Shown piece by piece: positions 20,678 to 29,593 of a DNA stretch of 37,291 nucleotides (its first letter is position 1; each line of letters opens with the position of its first letter). Location: positions 1 through 37,291 of the forward strand of contig NZ_RAHH01000042.1 in NCBI RefSeq assembly GCF_003602095.1, written 5' to 3'. This stretch comes from Rahnella woolbedingensis (GTDB lineage Bacteria; Pseudomonadota; Gammaproteobacteria; Enterobacterales; Enterobacteriaceae). The translations under genes were made by a program, and so were the position numbers. The notes beneath the pieces are model-generated. The model was not told the origin of the DNA. It ran no database searches and saw nothing but the letters and a program-made list of their open reading frames with translations.

Positions 20678-23600
20678 ATGTCTCAAGATTATCGTTATTC
20701 GTTGCCTGAACGTCCGGGTGACACCCGCCTGTTAGGCCAGCTTACGGGCTCCGCCTGCGCGCTGGAATGCGCCCAAATCAGTGAACGCCACACCGGCCCC
20801 GTGCTGCTGATCGCCCCTGATATGCAAAATGCCCTGCGCCTGCGCGATGAAATTCAGCAGTTTACTGAAAACAAAGTCCTGAGCATTTCGGACTGGGAAA
20901 CCCTGCCTTACGACAGTTTTTCTCCACATCAGGAGATCATTTCCTCGCGCCTTTCCAGTTTGTATCAGCTTCCGACCATGGAACGCGGCATCATCATTCT
21001 GCCGGTGAATACGCTGATGCAGCGCGTCTGCCCGCATGAATTCCTGCACGGTCACGCGCTGGTGATGAAAAAAGGCCAGCAACTTTCCCGCGATAAACTG
21101 CGTGCGCAGCTGGAACAGGCCGGTTACCGCAGCGTCGATCAGGTGATGGAACACGGTGAGTTTGCCACCCGTGGTGCCCTGCTCGATTTGTATCCGATGG
21201 GCAGCGAAGAACCTTACCGCATTGATTTCTTTGATGATGAAATCGACAGCCTGCGTATTTTTGACGTGGACACCCAGCGCACGCTGACCGAAGTGGATCA
21301 CATCAATCTGCTGCCTGCACATGAATTCCCGACCGATAAAAACGCCATCGAACTGTTCCGCAGCCAGTGGCGCGAAAAGTTCGAGGTGCGCCGCGACGCC
21401 GAGCATGTGTATCAGCAGGTCAGCAAAGGCACCTTCCCGGCCGGTATCGAATACTGGCAGCCGCTGTTTTTCAGTCAGCCGCTGACCACGCTGTTCAGCT
21501 ATCTGCCTGAAAACACGCTGCTGCTGAACACCGGCGACCTCGAAGCTGCCGCCGACCGTTTCTGGCAAGATGCCAGCCAGCGTTATGAAAGCCGTCGCGT
21601 CGATCCGATGCGTCCGCTGCTTGAGCCGGAAAATCTCTGGCTGCGCGTTGATTCGTTGTTTGCGGAACTTAAAGCGTGGCCGCGCGTGCAACTGCGCACC
21701 GATTCGCTGCCTGAGAAAGCCGCCAATACCAACCTGAGTTACGAAAAACTGCCTGATTTATCCGTTCAGCCGCAGAATAAAGCGCCGATGGATAACCTGC
21801 GTCGATTCAATGAATCCTTCGCGGGCAGCCTGGTCTTCTCGGTTGAAAGTGAAGGCCGCCGTGAAACGCTTCAGGATTTACTGGCACGCATCAAGCTGAT
21901 GCCGACGCTGATTACCCGCATTGAAGAAGCCAATACCGCCGGTCGCTACATCATGATTGGCGCGTGCGAACGCGGTTTCCTGGATGCGGATAAACAGCTG
22001 GCGCTGATCTGCGAAAGTGATCTACTCGGAGAGCGCGTGGCGCGCCGCCGTCAGGACAGCCGCCGGTCAATTAATACCGATACGCTGATCCGCAACCTTG
22101 CCGAACTGCGCCCCGGCCAGCCGGTGGTCCACGTCGAGCACGGCGTGGGCCGTTATCTCGGGCTGACCACGCTGGAAACCGGCGGCATTACTGCCGAATA
22201 CCTGATCCTGACTTACGCCGGTGAAGACAAACTCTATGTGCCGGTCTCGTCGCTGCATCTGCTCAGCCGCTACGCCGGTGGCGCAGACGAAAGCGCGCCG
22301 CTGCATAAACTCGGCGGTGAAGCCTGGTCGAAAGCACGCCAGAAAGCGGCGGAGAAAGTCCGTGACGTGGCTGCCGAACTGCTGGATATCTACGCCCAGC
22401 GCGAAGCCAAAAGCGGTTTCGCCTTTAAGCATGATAAAGAGCAGTATCAGCTGTTCTGTCAGGCCTTCCCGTTTGAAACCACGCCGGATCAGGCACAGGC
22501 CATTAACGCCGTTCTGACCGACATGACCCAGCCGCTGGCGATGGATCGTCTGGTCTGCGGCGACGTCGGTTTCGGTAAAACCGAAGTGGCAATGCGTGCG
22601 GCGTTCCTGGCGGTCTCCAACAATAAGCAGGTAGCGGTACTGGTACCGACCACACTGCTGGCGCAACAGCACTTCGATAACTTCCGTGACCGATTTGCCA
22701 GCTGGCCGGTGCGCATCGAAATGATGTCGCGTTTCCGCAGTGCCAAAGAGCAAAACGTGGTGCTGGAAGACGCGGTGGAAGGCAAGGTCGATATTATTAT
22801 CGGTACGCACAAACTGCTGCAAAGCGACCTGCGCTGGAAAGATCTCGGTCTGCTGATTGTCGATGAAGAGCACCGTTTCGGCGTGCGTCACAAAGAACGC
22901 ATCAAGGCGATGCGCGCGGATGTCGACATTCTGACCCTGACCGCCACGCCTATCCCGCGTACGCTGAACATGGCAATGAGCGGCATGCGCGATTTGTCGA
23001 TTATTGCTACCCCACCGGCGCGTCGTATGGCGGTCAAAACCTTTGTGCGCGAGTACGACAGCCTGGTTATCCGCGAGGCTATCCTGCGTGAAATTCTGCG
23101 CGGCGGGCAGGTTTATTATCTCTTTAACGACGTTGAGAATATCGAGAAAGCCTCACAGCGGCTGGCCGAACTGGTACCGGAAGCGCGCATTGCCATCGGT
23201 CACGGCCAGATGCGTGAGCGTGATCTGGAACGCGTGATGAATGATTTCCACCACCAGCGTTTTAACGTGCTGGTGTGTACCACCATCATTGAAACCGGTA
23301 TCGATATTCCGACGGCGAATACCATCATTATTGAACGCGCCGATCACTTTGGTCTGGCGCAGCTGCATCAGCTGCGTGGCCGCGTCGGACGCTCACATCA
23401 TCAGGCGTATGCCTATCTGCTGACGCCGCCGCCGAAAGCCATGTCTGTTGATGCACATAAGCGTCTGGAAGCCATCGCCTCGCTGGAAGATCTGGGTGCC
23501 GGATTTGCTCTGGCAACGCATGACCTGGAAATCCGTGGTGCGGGTGAACTGCTGGGCGAAGGCCAGAGTGGCCAGATGACCAGCATCGGTTTCTCGCTGT

Positions 23601-24121
23601 ATATGGAACTGCTGGAAAACGCCGTCGAAGCGCTGAAAGAGGGCCGCGAGCCGTCGCTGGAAGATTTAACCACCAGCCAGACCGAAGTCGAAATGCGTAT
23701 GCCTGCGCTGCTGCCGGAAGATTTTATTCCTGACGTCAATACCCGTCTGTCATTGTATAAACGCATCGCCAGTGCGAAGACCGAAGGTGAGCTGGATGAA
23801 CTGCGCGTGGAGCTTATCGACCGCTTCGGTACGCTGCCGGACGCCGCGCGCAATCTGTTGCACATTGCGGTGCTGCGCCTGAAAGCCAAAGAGCTGGGCA
23901 TCCGGCGTATTGAAGGCAACGAGCGCGGTGGCTTTATCGAATTCGGCGATAAGAACCGTGTCGATCCGGGCTTCCTGATTGGCCTGCTACAAAAACAGCC
24001 GCAGGTTTACCGTCTCGACGGCCCGACCAAACTGAAGTTTATGCTGGATCTGACTGATCGGCCGAAACGCCTGAAATTTGTCGGAGATATGCTGAGTGAG
24101 TTTGCTGATCATCTGATCTGA
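20678..24121 (+). CDS. mfd: Transcription-repair coupling factor Mfd
   Basis: Large SF2 translocase (1147 residues; E. coli 1148) that removes RNA polymerase stalled at DNA lesions and recruits UvrA. Order: UvrB-like UvrA-binding module (about 1-340), the RNA-polymerase-interacting domain around 475-550 (HVEHGVGRYLGLTTLE), the helicase domains with Walker A GDVGFGKTE (from 628), DEEH (729-732) and GRVGRSHHQAYAYLL, and a C-terminal autoinhibitory domain. The start at 20678 (MSQDYRYSLPERPGDTRLLG) agrees with homologues but lacks a clear ribosome site; an in-frame ATG at 20603 would add 25 unconserved residues. Followed by a strong terminator. Confidence 0.98.
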   Translation: MSQDYRYSLPERPGDTRLLGQLTGSACALECAQISERHTGPVLLIAPDMQNALRLRDEIQQFTENKVLSISDWETLPYDSFSPHQEIISSRLSSLYQLPTMERGIIILPVNTLMQRVCPHEFLHGHALVMKKGQQLSRDKLRAQLEQAGYRSVDQVMEHGEFATRGALLDLYPMGSEEPYRIDFFDDEIDSLRIFDVDTQRTLTEVDHINLLPAHEFPTDKNAIELFRSQWREKFEVRRDAEHVYQQVSKGTFPAGIEYWQPLFFSQPLTTLFSYLPENTLLLNTGDLEAAADRFWQDASQRYESRRVDPMRPLLEPENLWLRVDSLFAELKAWPRVQLRTDSLPEKAANTNLSYEKLPDLSVQPQNKAPMDNLRRFNESFAGSLVFSVESEGRRETLQDLLARIKLMPTLITRIEEANTAGRYIMIGACERGFLDADKQLALICESDLLGERVARRRQDSRRSINTDTLIRNLAELRPGQPVVHVEHGVGRYLGLTTLETGGITAEYLILTYAGEDKLYVPVSSLHLLSRYAGGADESAPLHKLGGEAWSKARQKAAEKVRDVAAELLDIYAQREAKSGFAFKHDKEQYQLFCQAFPFETTPDQAQAINAVLTDMTQPLAMDRLVCGDVGFGKTEVAMRAAFLAVSNNKQVAVLVPTTLLAQQHFDNFRDRFASWPVRIEMMSRFRSAKEQNVVLEDAVEGKVDIIIGTHKLLQSDLRWKDLGLLIVDEEHRFGVRHKERIKAMRADVDILTLTATPIPRTLNMAMSGMRDLSIIATPPARRMAVKTFVREYDSLVIREAILREILRGGQVYYLFNDVENIEKASQRLAELVPEARIAIGHGQMRERDLERVMNDFHHQRFNVLVCTTIIETGIDIPTANTIIIERADHFGLAQLHQLRGRVGRSHHQAYAYLLTPPPKAMSVDAHKRLEAIASLEDLGAGFALATHDLEIRGAGELLGEGQSGQMTSIGFSLYMELLENAVEALKEGREPSLEDLTTSQTEVEMRMPALLPEDFIPDVNTRLSLYKRIASAKTEGELDELRVELIDRFGTLPDAARNLLHIAVLRLKAKELGIRRIEGNERGGFIEFGDKNRVDPGFLIGLLQKQPQVYRLDGPTKLKFMLDLTDRPKRLKFVGDMLSEFADHLI

Positions 24122-24138
24122 GACTGACGCGATAAAAG

Positions 24139-24175
24139 AAAAGCCCGGTGAACTCAACATTCACCGGGCTTTTTT
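24139..24175. terminator. Bidirectional terminator shared by mfd and the cytochrome c operon
   Basis: AAAAGCCCGGTGAA and TTCACCGGGCTTTT form a perfect 14-bp stem with a CTCAACA loop. T-runs follow on both strands, so it serves mfd (plus) and the convergent minus-strand operon ending at 24194. Confidence 0.93.
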
Positions 24176-24193
24176 ATACCTTTCGGTTAACCG

Positions 24194-25438
24194 TTACGGT
24201 TTACGCAACGCTTTCACCTGTTCGGCAGTGATATCCCCCGGCAGCCCGCCGAAGGTCACGCGCAGATAATTCACCATCTCGGCAATTTGCGCATCGTTCA
24301 AACGATCCGCAAAACCCGGCATCGGCTGCATGCTTTCGCCGTTCGGGAATTCCTGTGCCGGTAAACCATCGAGCACCGAGATAATCAGGTTACGGCCATC
24401 CGGCTGGCGCAAAGTGGCATTGTTTTGCATTGCCACCGCGACATGCGGTTTACCGGAACCATCGGCCATATGACAACCGGAACACTGATCCAGATAAGTG
24501 ATGCGTCCCGCGTCATTACCGCCCTGCCCGATGCTGACCGGCACGGCTGCTGGCGGTTTATCGCCCAGCAAATACGTGACGATCGCGCGGTGATCGGCTT
24601 CACTCAGATGACGGGTGCTCAGATCAATTACCTTATGCATCTCGTCAAAGGCAGATCCCTGTGGCGCGATGCCGGTGGCAAGGAATCGGCTCAGATCCGC
24701 CGGGTTCCAGCCACGTTGCGCCAGTGCATCCGGCGTGATCGCCGGTGCGGTGATGCGACCGAGCGTGCCGCCTTTCAGATTGCTGTCGGTATCCATCTGG
24801 CCGAGTTTGCCGCGCGGGGTATGACATTCGCCGCAGTGACCGAGCACATCGGTCAGGTACTGGCCGCGCTGCCAGTCGGCAGAATTGCCCTGAGAACTGG
24901 CAGGCATAGGATCACTGGTACGGAACAACAGGTTCCAGCCAATCATCGCCATGCGCTGGTTGAACGGGAATGGCATTTCGTTTTCCGGTACCGGCTGGTC
25001 CACCGCCGGACGCGTCATCAGAAACGCATACATATCGTCGGAATCTTTGCGGGTCACGCCTTTGTAGGAGGTGTAAGGCATCGCCGGATACAGATGACGT
25101 CCGCCCGGTGCTACGCCTTTGGTCAGCGCCAGATAGAAATCGTCTGACGTCCAGCGGCCAATACCTTCATCCGCAGAAGGCGTCAGGTTGCTGCCAAAAA
25201 TTTTGCCAAACGGCGTTTCCAGCGGATAGCCGCCAGCCAGTGGCGCACCGCCGGAAGCGGTATGACACGCCGCACAGTCAGACGCCTGAACCAGATAACG
25301 ACCGCGTTCGATCTGCGCCGTATCCGCAGTGACTTTCTGCACCGGCGCATCCAGCGTGCGGTTTTCCCGCCACCAGAGCACGGCGATCACGATAATGATC
25401 ACCACCAGCAGCGCGAGGAAAAGACGTTTTTTCATCAC
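24194..25438 (-). CDS. Triheme cytochrome c subunit of a molybdenum hydroxylase
   Basis: 414 residues. An N-terminal hydrophobic segment (about 5-22) anchors or exports it; the rest should be periplasmic. Three CXXCH heme sites: CAACH (55-59), CGECH (202-206) and CSGCH (319-323), i.e. three cytochrome c domains. This is the cytochrome type that accompanies membrane-bound aldehyde dehydrogenases (AldFGH) and isoquinoline-oxidoreductase-like enzymes and passes electrons to the quinone pool or an oxidase. Its start overlaps the upstream gene's stop by 4 bp (ATGA), so the three subunits are coupled. Last gene of the operon. Confidence 0.9.
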   Translation of the reverse strand: MMKKRLFLALLVVIIIVIAVLWWRENRTLDAPVQKVTADTAQIERGRYLVQASDCAACHTASGGAPLAGGYPLETPFGKIFGSNLTPSADEGIGRWTSDDFYLALTKGVAPGGRHLYPAMPYTSYKGVTRKDSDDMYAFLMTRPAVDQPVPENEMPFPFNQRMAMIGWNLLFRTSDPMPASSQGNSADWQRGQYLTDVLGHCGECHTPRGKLGQMDTDSNLKGGTLGRITAPAITPDALAQRGWNPADLSRFLATGIAPQGSAFDEMHKVIDLSTRHLSEADHRAIVTYLLGDKPPAAVPVSIGQGGNDAGRITYLDQCSGCHMADGSGKPHVAVAMQNNATLRQPDGRNLIISVLDGLPAQEFPNGESMQPMPGFADRLNDAQIAEMVNYLRVTFGGLPGDITAEQVKALRKP

Positions 25439-25983
25439 GCATGCTCCCGGATCAGGCCTGGGGTTTTCATAACCACATCACGCACGGCTTCGTAATAGCG
25501 TACGTAGCCGGTACAGCGGCAGATGTGATTTTCCAGCGCGCCGTTAATCGCCGCTTCAAGATCTGCCAGCGGGATGGGATTTTTTTCCAGACGCTCAAGC
25601 AGCAACGTCGCAGCATTCACAAAGCCCGGCGTGCAGTAACCGCACTGGAAGCTGTAGTGCTCCAGAAATGCCTGCTGAACCGGAGAAAGCTGAACCTCAC
25701 CCTTGTCATCGGTTTTCGCGTGGCCTTCGACAGTGCGCACTTTCTTGCCGTTGAAGAAATGGGCGCCGGTAATGCAGGTACGCACTTCTTCGCTGGTGCC
25801 GCTTTCATGATCGACGATCGCCACGCAGGCGTGACAAATCCCCTGCCCGCAGCCCAGACGGGAGCCGGTCAGCGCCACATATTCGTGCAGGAAATCAATC
25901 ATCATCAGGCCTTCTGGAACGTCCAGCGGGCCGTATTGTTGATTGTTAATGGTCAGCGTCATTGGCTGGGTTTTGATGCTCAT
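25435..25983 (-). CDS. [2Fe-2S] subunit of a molybdenum hydroxylase (IorA/AldG/PaoA type)
   Basis: 182 residues. The plant-ferredoxin-like N-terminal cluster has Cys45, Cys50, Cys53 and Cys70 (LGCGQGICHACVAIVD). The helical C-terminal cluster has Cys114, Cys117, Cys155 and Cys157 (FQCGYCTPGF and ICRCTGYVRYYEAV). It carries electrons from the molybdenum site to the cytochrome subunit. No Tat signal is visible, so it is probably exported by hitch-hiking with the large subunit, as known for related enzymes. Overlaps both neighbours by 4 bp. Confidence 0.93.
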   Translation of the reverse strand: MSIKTQPMTLTINNQQYGPLDVPEGLMMIDFLHEYVALTGSRLGCGQGICHACVAIVDHESGTSEEVRTCITGAHFFNGKKVRTVEGHAKTDDKGEVQLSPVQQAFLEHYSFQCGYCTPGFVNAATLLLERLEKNPIPLADLEAAINGALENHICRCTGYVRYYEAVRDVVMKTPGLIREHA

Positions 25984-28769
25984 TGTAAAACCTCACGAAT
26001 ATTTTCAGCACGAACAGGCAAATCACGGAAACGGTGGCCGGTGGCATGGGCGATGGCGTTCACCAGCGCGGCGACCACCGGGATCATCACTACTTCGGCC
26101 ATGCCTTTTGGCGGATCGGTTTCCGACAGCGCAGGCAGGATATCGCTGGTCTGTTTCCAGACCGCCACATCGCTGGCGCGCGGCAAATGGTAACGGTTGA
26201 AGTTCCACGTTCCGTTGCCCGGTCCGTCTTCGTACAGCGGTAAATACTCGTGTAATGCGTGGCCGATACCCATCGCCAGCCCGCCCTGTAGCTGGCCGGA
26301 TACCAGTTCAGGTACGATCAGATTGCCGCATTCCATGATGGAATGGTGCGTCAGGAGTTCGATTTTGCCGGTGGCTATTTCCACCGCGATTTCGGCCAGC
26401 GTACCGACCGCACTGTAATAGGTCACAGAAGCGTTATTACGCTGCGTTGGCGGGTAATACACCGCGTCACGCGCCAGCGTGCGGAATTCGTCCGTGCCGT
26501 TGCGTACCGCCATGCCATCTACCGGAATGCGCTGACGCACATTGTTGAGGGTGAAATCGGCCTCCGCCCATTGCCAGCGGTTGAATACGTGAACCGCTGC
26601 GCCGGTCAGACCTTTCATTTCGTACACTTTTTTCGCCAGCATTTCGAGGCTGAGAATTTGCATACCGTTAGCGGTCAGGCCGCCCTCCACCCAGCGGGCA
26701 TCTTCTTTGCGCACCACATAAGGGGCAGCCTGTCCGCCGCCAATGCCGGTTTGCCAGATAGCCATCGCCGCAGGCCAGATGCCGTTGTCAAATATCAGGC
26801 GCGCTGCTTCGCGGGTGCTGTGGGAGAAGTAGTAGGCTGAGTTACTGGCGCTGGATGGCGAGCAGTAAGACGGCGACCAGCGCGGATTGGTTTGCAGTTT
26901 GTCCTGCTCTTCCTGCGACATAATGTACGGATCACCGCTGGTTTCCACCGGCAGTACTGACCAGTCAGTCACCGAGAAATGCGCCTGTTCAGCCGGTTTT
27001 CCCAGCCATTCGGCGCACAGAACGGACTGAGACGTCGACATCCCCGTGCCCATTTCTGCACCGCTGTGCCACAGGCTGATTTCGCCTTTTTCGCTGAGTT
27101 CCACGCGGGCGAAAGAAGTTTCCGCTCCGGTGCCGAAGTCCTTCTGCACGCAGCCAAAACCGACGCCATAACGTTTACCCGGATTCTGGCTTTCGTATTC
27201 GGCTTTGCGTTTCTGGCGTTCTGTCCATAGCGGATGTACGGCAGCTTTTTCCAGCACTTCATCGGCGCGGATTGCTCCGGCAGGGATCGCACCTTGGGTA
27301 TTTTTCACCCCTGATTTCAGGACGTTGCGCATACGGAACGCAATCGGATCCAGCTTCAGCTCGGCAGCCAGCTCATCCATCATCATTTCCGTGGCGGCCA
27401 TGCTTTGCAGCGTACCGTAGCCGCGTGCGGAACCGGCATCGAGCGCGCGCGAAGCCAGGCCGACAGCGGATAAATCACTTTTCGGGAAATAGTAAATCGA
27501 CTGGGCTGCCGTTGCGCCAACCATCACCACCGACGGTGTGAAGTTGCTGCGCCCGCCGCCATCTGCGGTCATTGCCGCGTGGAATGACTGCAACATGCCG
27601 GTTTCGCGATCCACGGCAATGTCGTAATTCATATCAAACGCATGGCGTTTGAGCGCTGACTGGAACTGTTCGAAACGGTCATTCGCCAGACGCACCGGCG
27701 CGCCGTCGCCATACATTGCCGCGACCGCACCGTAATACGGGAAGTTATAGTGATCTTTCGACCCGTAACCGACGGTGTAGCACGGGTGCATAATCAGCGT
27801 TTTCACCGTGCGGTGCGATTTCGCCATCATGCGCGGCATTTCATCGGCCACTTCCTGCGGTGACTGCGTTGGCACCACCATATGCAGCGTTTGCGTCGCG
27901 GCGTCATACCAGCCGTTGGCATTATCCGGCTCCAGCGCGGAAGTATCCACGGATTGCGTGGTGAATTTGCGTGACATCACCAGCCAGTCTTGCGGCGGCG
28001 ATTTCAGTTCATCCGCCATTTCGCCCGCGTAGTACATACCCTGCTCGTCCAGCTTGCCGCCTTCGCGCCCTTCCGGCCAGACCGGCAGATGTTTGCGCAT
28101 ACCGACCGGGAAGACAGGCATATCTTTCAGACTGGAGAATTTGTCGTCTTCATAGGCGGTTTCGCCACCGACGCGCACGAAGCGGAACGTTCCCCACGGA
28201 TCACGTTCCAGCGGGCCGGTTTTCTCACCGTAGCGCACCACACCGTCTTTGAATTTCAATGCATTCTTGGCAAAACGGAATTTGGCAAAATCCTGATACA
28301 CCAGGATCGCCACCGCTTGTCCCAGGTAGGCAGGCGTTTTGCCTTCCGGCAGCAGCATGTCGTCGCCATAAAATGCCGGGAAGGCCAGACCGTCGCGCGC
28401 CAGCACGTCAGCCGTGACCAGCTGATCGGGCTTTAGATCATCACCTAATAGTGAGAGATCCAGACCGGTATAAATCTTATCGGCTTCGGTCGCACGAATG
28501 ATAAAGGCGTGCGCCTGTTTCTGTGGCCAGTGCGGCATGTCCTTGGCGCGGATATCGCGGGCAAACACTTTCTGCCCCATGACTTTCGCTTTGCCATCAA
28601 TACGGAAACGGACCCGTTTTTTTTGCGCATCCCACTGGGGAGATTGCAGAATTTTTTCTTCGAACAGTGCGGCGTAAGCCCGACTGTGCAACGGCGCGAG
28701 ATAAACGGAAACGCCAGCGATCACAGCGCCTTTCACGAAGCGCCGTCTGGACGGGTTGAAATTGCTCAT
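25980..28769 (-). CDS. Tat-exported molybdopterin-binding subunit, xanthine oxidase family
   Basis: 929 residues. A twin-arginine signal (SRRRFVKGAVIAGVSVYLAP, ending near Ala33) directs folded export. The body is the aldehyde oxidase/xanthine dehydrogenase molybdopterin domain; the C-terminal KGMAEVVMIPVVAALVNAIA carries the expected active-site glutamate (about residue 892), and GGLAMGIGHALHEYLPLYEDG precedes it. It is longer than typical IorB proteins (about 750). The likely reaction is hydroxylation of an aldehyde or N-heterocycle with water as oxygen donor; the substrate cannot be read from sequence. AAGGGA precedes the ATG. First gene of the minus-strand operon. Confidence 0.9.
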   Translation of the reverse strand: MSNFNPSRRRFVKGAVIAGVSVYLAPLHSRAYAALFEEKILQSPQWDAQKKRVRFRIDGKAKVMGQKVFARDIRAKDMPHWPQKQAHAFIIRATEADKIYTGLDLSLLGDDLKPDQLVTADVLARDGLAFPAFYGDDMLLPEGKTPAYLGQAVAILVYQDFAKFRFAKNALKFKDGVVRYGEKTGPLERDPWGTFRFVRVGGETAYEDDKFSSLKDMPVFPVGMRKHLPVWPEGREGGKLDEQGMYYAGEMADELKSPPQDWLVMSRKFTTQSVDTSALEPDNANGWYDAATQTLHMVVPTQSPQEVADEMPRMMAKSHRTVKTLIMHPCYTVGYGSKDHYNFPYYGAVAAMYGDGAPVRLANDRFEQFQSALKRHAFDMNYDIAVDRETGMLQSFHAAMTADGGGRSNFTPSVVMVGATAAQSIYYFPKSDLSAVGLASRALDAGSARGYGTLQSMAATEMMMDELAAELKLDPIAFRMRNVLKSGVKNTQGAIPAGAIRADEVLEKAAVHPLWTERQKRKAEYESQNPGKRYGVGFGCVQKDFGTGAETSFARVELSEKGEISLWHSGAEMGTGMSTSQSVLCAEWLGKPAEQAHFSVTDWSVLPVETSGDPYIMSQEEQDKLQTNPRWSPSYCSPSSASNSAYYFSHSTREAARLIFDNGIWPAAMAIWQTGIGGGQAAPYVVRKEDARWVEGGLTANGMQILSLEMLAKKVYEMKGLTGAAVHVFNRWQWAEADFTLNNVRQRIPVDGMAVRNGTDEFRTLARDAVYYPPTQRNNASVTYYSAVGTLAEIAVEIATGKIELLTHHSIMECGNLIVPELVSGQLQGGLAMGIGHALHEYLPLYEDGPGNGTWNFNRYHLPRASDVAVWKQTSDILPALSETDPPKGMAEVVMIPVVAALVNAIAHATGHRFRDLPVRAENIREVLQ

Positions 28770-28846
28770 AAATTCCCTTGATTCTTTTATGTCTTCTTAT
28801 TGTTCAGTAGTTTCTAATATTCTAAAAATACCGATTATCGTGGGCG

Positions 28847-28852
28847 ATTATA
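28847..28852 (-). promoter_or_regulatory. Candidate -10 of the molybdoenzyme operon
   Basis: A perfect TATAAT on the minus strand, 78 bp upstream of the large-subunit ATG. The -35 region (TAGCTT at 17 bp) is poor, which may mean an activator is needed. Confidence 0.38.
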
Positions 28853-28903
28853 TGTACGCAAAACCTTATAAGCTATGATGGAAAACACATTTTTAATATC
28901 TCA

Positions 28904-28934
28904 TTCACAATTGTGCGCAAAAAAGTGAGATAAT
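28904..28934 (+). promoter_or_regulatory. Candidate promoter with palindrome for the cofactor-maturation genes
   Basis: TTCACA (28904-28909) and GATAAT (28929-28934, preceded by TG as an extended -10) are 19 bp apart. The perfect palindrome CACAATTGTG (28906-28915) overlaps the -35, within longer arms TATCTCA/TGAGATA. It lies in the divergent intergenic region and could control both operons. Confidence 0.42.
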
Positions 28935-28978
28935 TCGTTTCCGTTGCGCAAACAATAACCAGAAGGGGTAGGCGCAAA

Positions 28979-29593
28979 ATGACCGGTATTATTCTTCTCG
29001 CCGCAGGGTCAGGAACACGATTTATTGCCGCCGGGGGGGAAGGAAACAAGCTCAATGCGATTCTGAGTCAAACAGCAGAAAATCCTGCCACTGTTTTTGA
29101 AACTACGCTGAACCAGTTAATCGCCAGCGGTCTGCCGGTTCATGTAGTCACCCGTGCGGAGAATATGCAGGTTCAGGCCAGTTGCGCACGTCAGGAGGTG
29201 TCTTTCACCCTCACCGACAGTGCCGGAACTGGCGAATCGATTGCCGCCGGTGTACGCGATACGCCGCAATGGGACGGCTGGCTGATTCATCTGGCGGATA
29301 TGCCCTTTGTTACGGCAGAGGTTTTCGCCACAGTGGCCGCCGGCCTGAGCCAGGCGCAGATAGTGCGCCCCTGCTGGCAAAATGAGCCGGGACATCCGGT
29401 CGGTTTTGCCCGCCCGATGAGAGAAAGACTTTTGCAATTACGTGGCGACCACGGTGCGCGCGAGCTTCTCCGTGACCGCGACGTTTTACGACTCAATTTA
29501 AATAACCCGGCGGTGATTGCAGATATCGATCTGCCGGAGCAACTCCGCGATCCCCCGCTTTTTCAGAACGGACAACTGCATGCAGCATCTTGA
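28979..29593 (+). CDS. MobA/MocA-like molybdenum cofactor nucleotidyltransferase
   Basis: 204 residues. The nucleotide-binding motif LLAAGSGTRF (6-15), GTGES (83-87), the metal-binding LADMPF (105-110) and GHPVGF (138-143) are those of the MobA-like NTP transferase family, closest to MocA (CTP:molybdopterin cytidylyltransferase). Periplasmic xanthine-oxidase-family enzymes such as PaoABC use the cytosine dinucleotide cofactor, so a local MocA fits the divergent operon. AAGGGG precedes the ATG. It overlaps the next gene by 14 bp. Confidence 0.83.
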   Translation: MTGIILLAAGSGTRFIAAGGEGNKLNAILSQTAENPATVFETTLNQLIASGLPVHVVTRAENMQVQASCARQEVSFTLTDSAGTGESIAAGVRDTPQWDGWLIHLADMPFVTAEVFATVAAGLSQAQIVRPCWQNEPGHPVGFARPMRERLLQLRGDHGARELLRDRDVLRLNLNNPAVIADIDLPEQLRDPPLFQNGQLHAAS

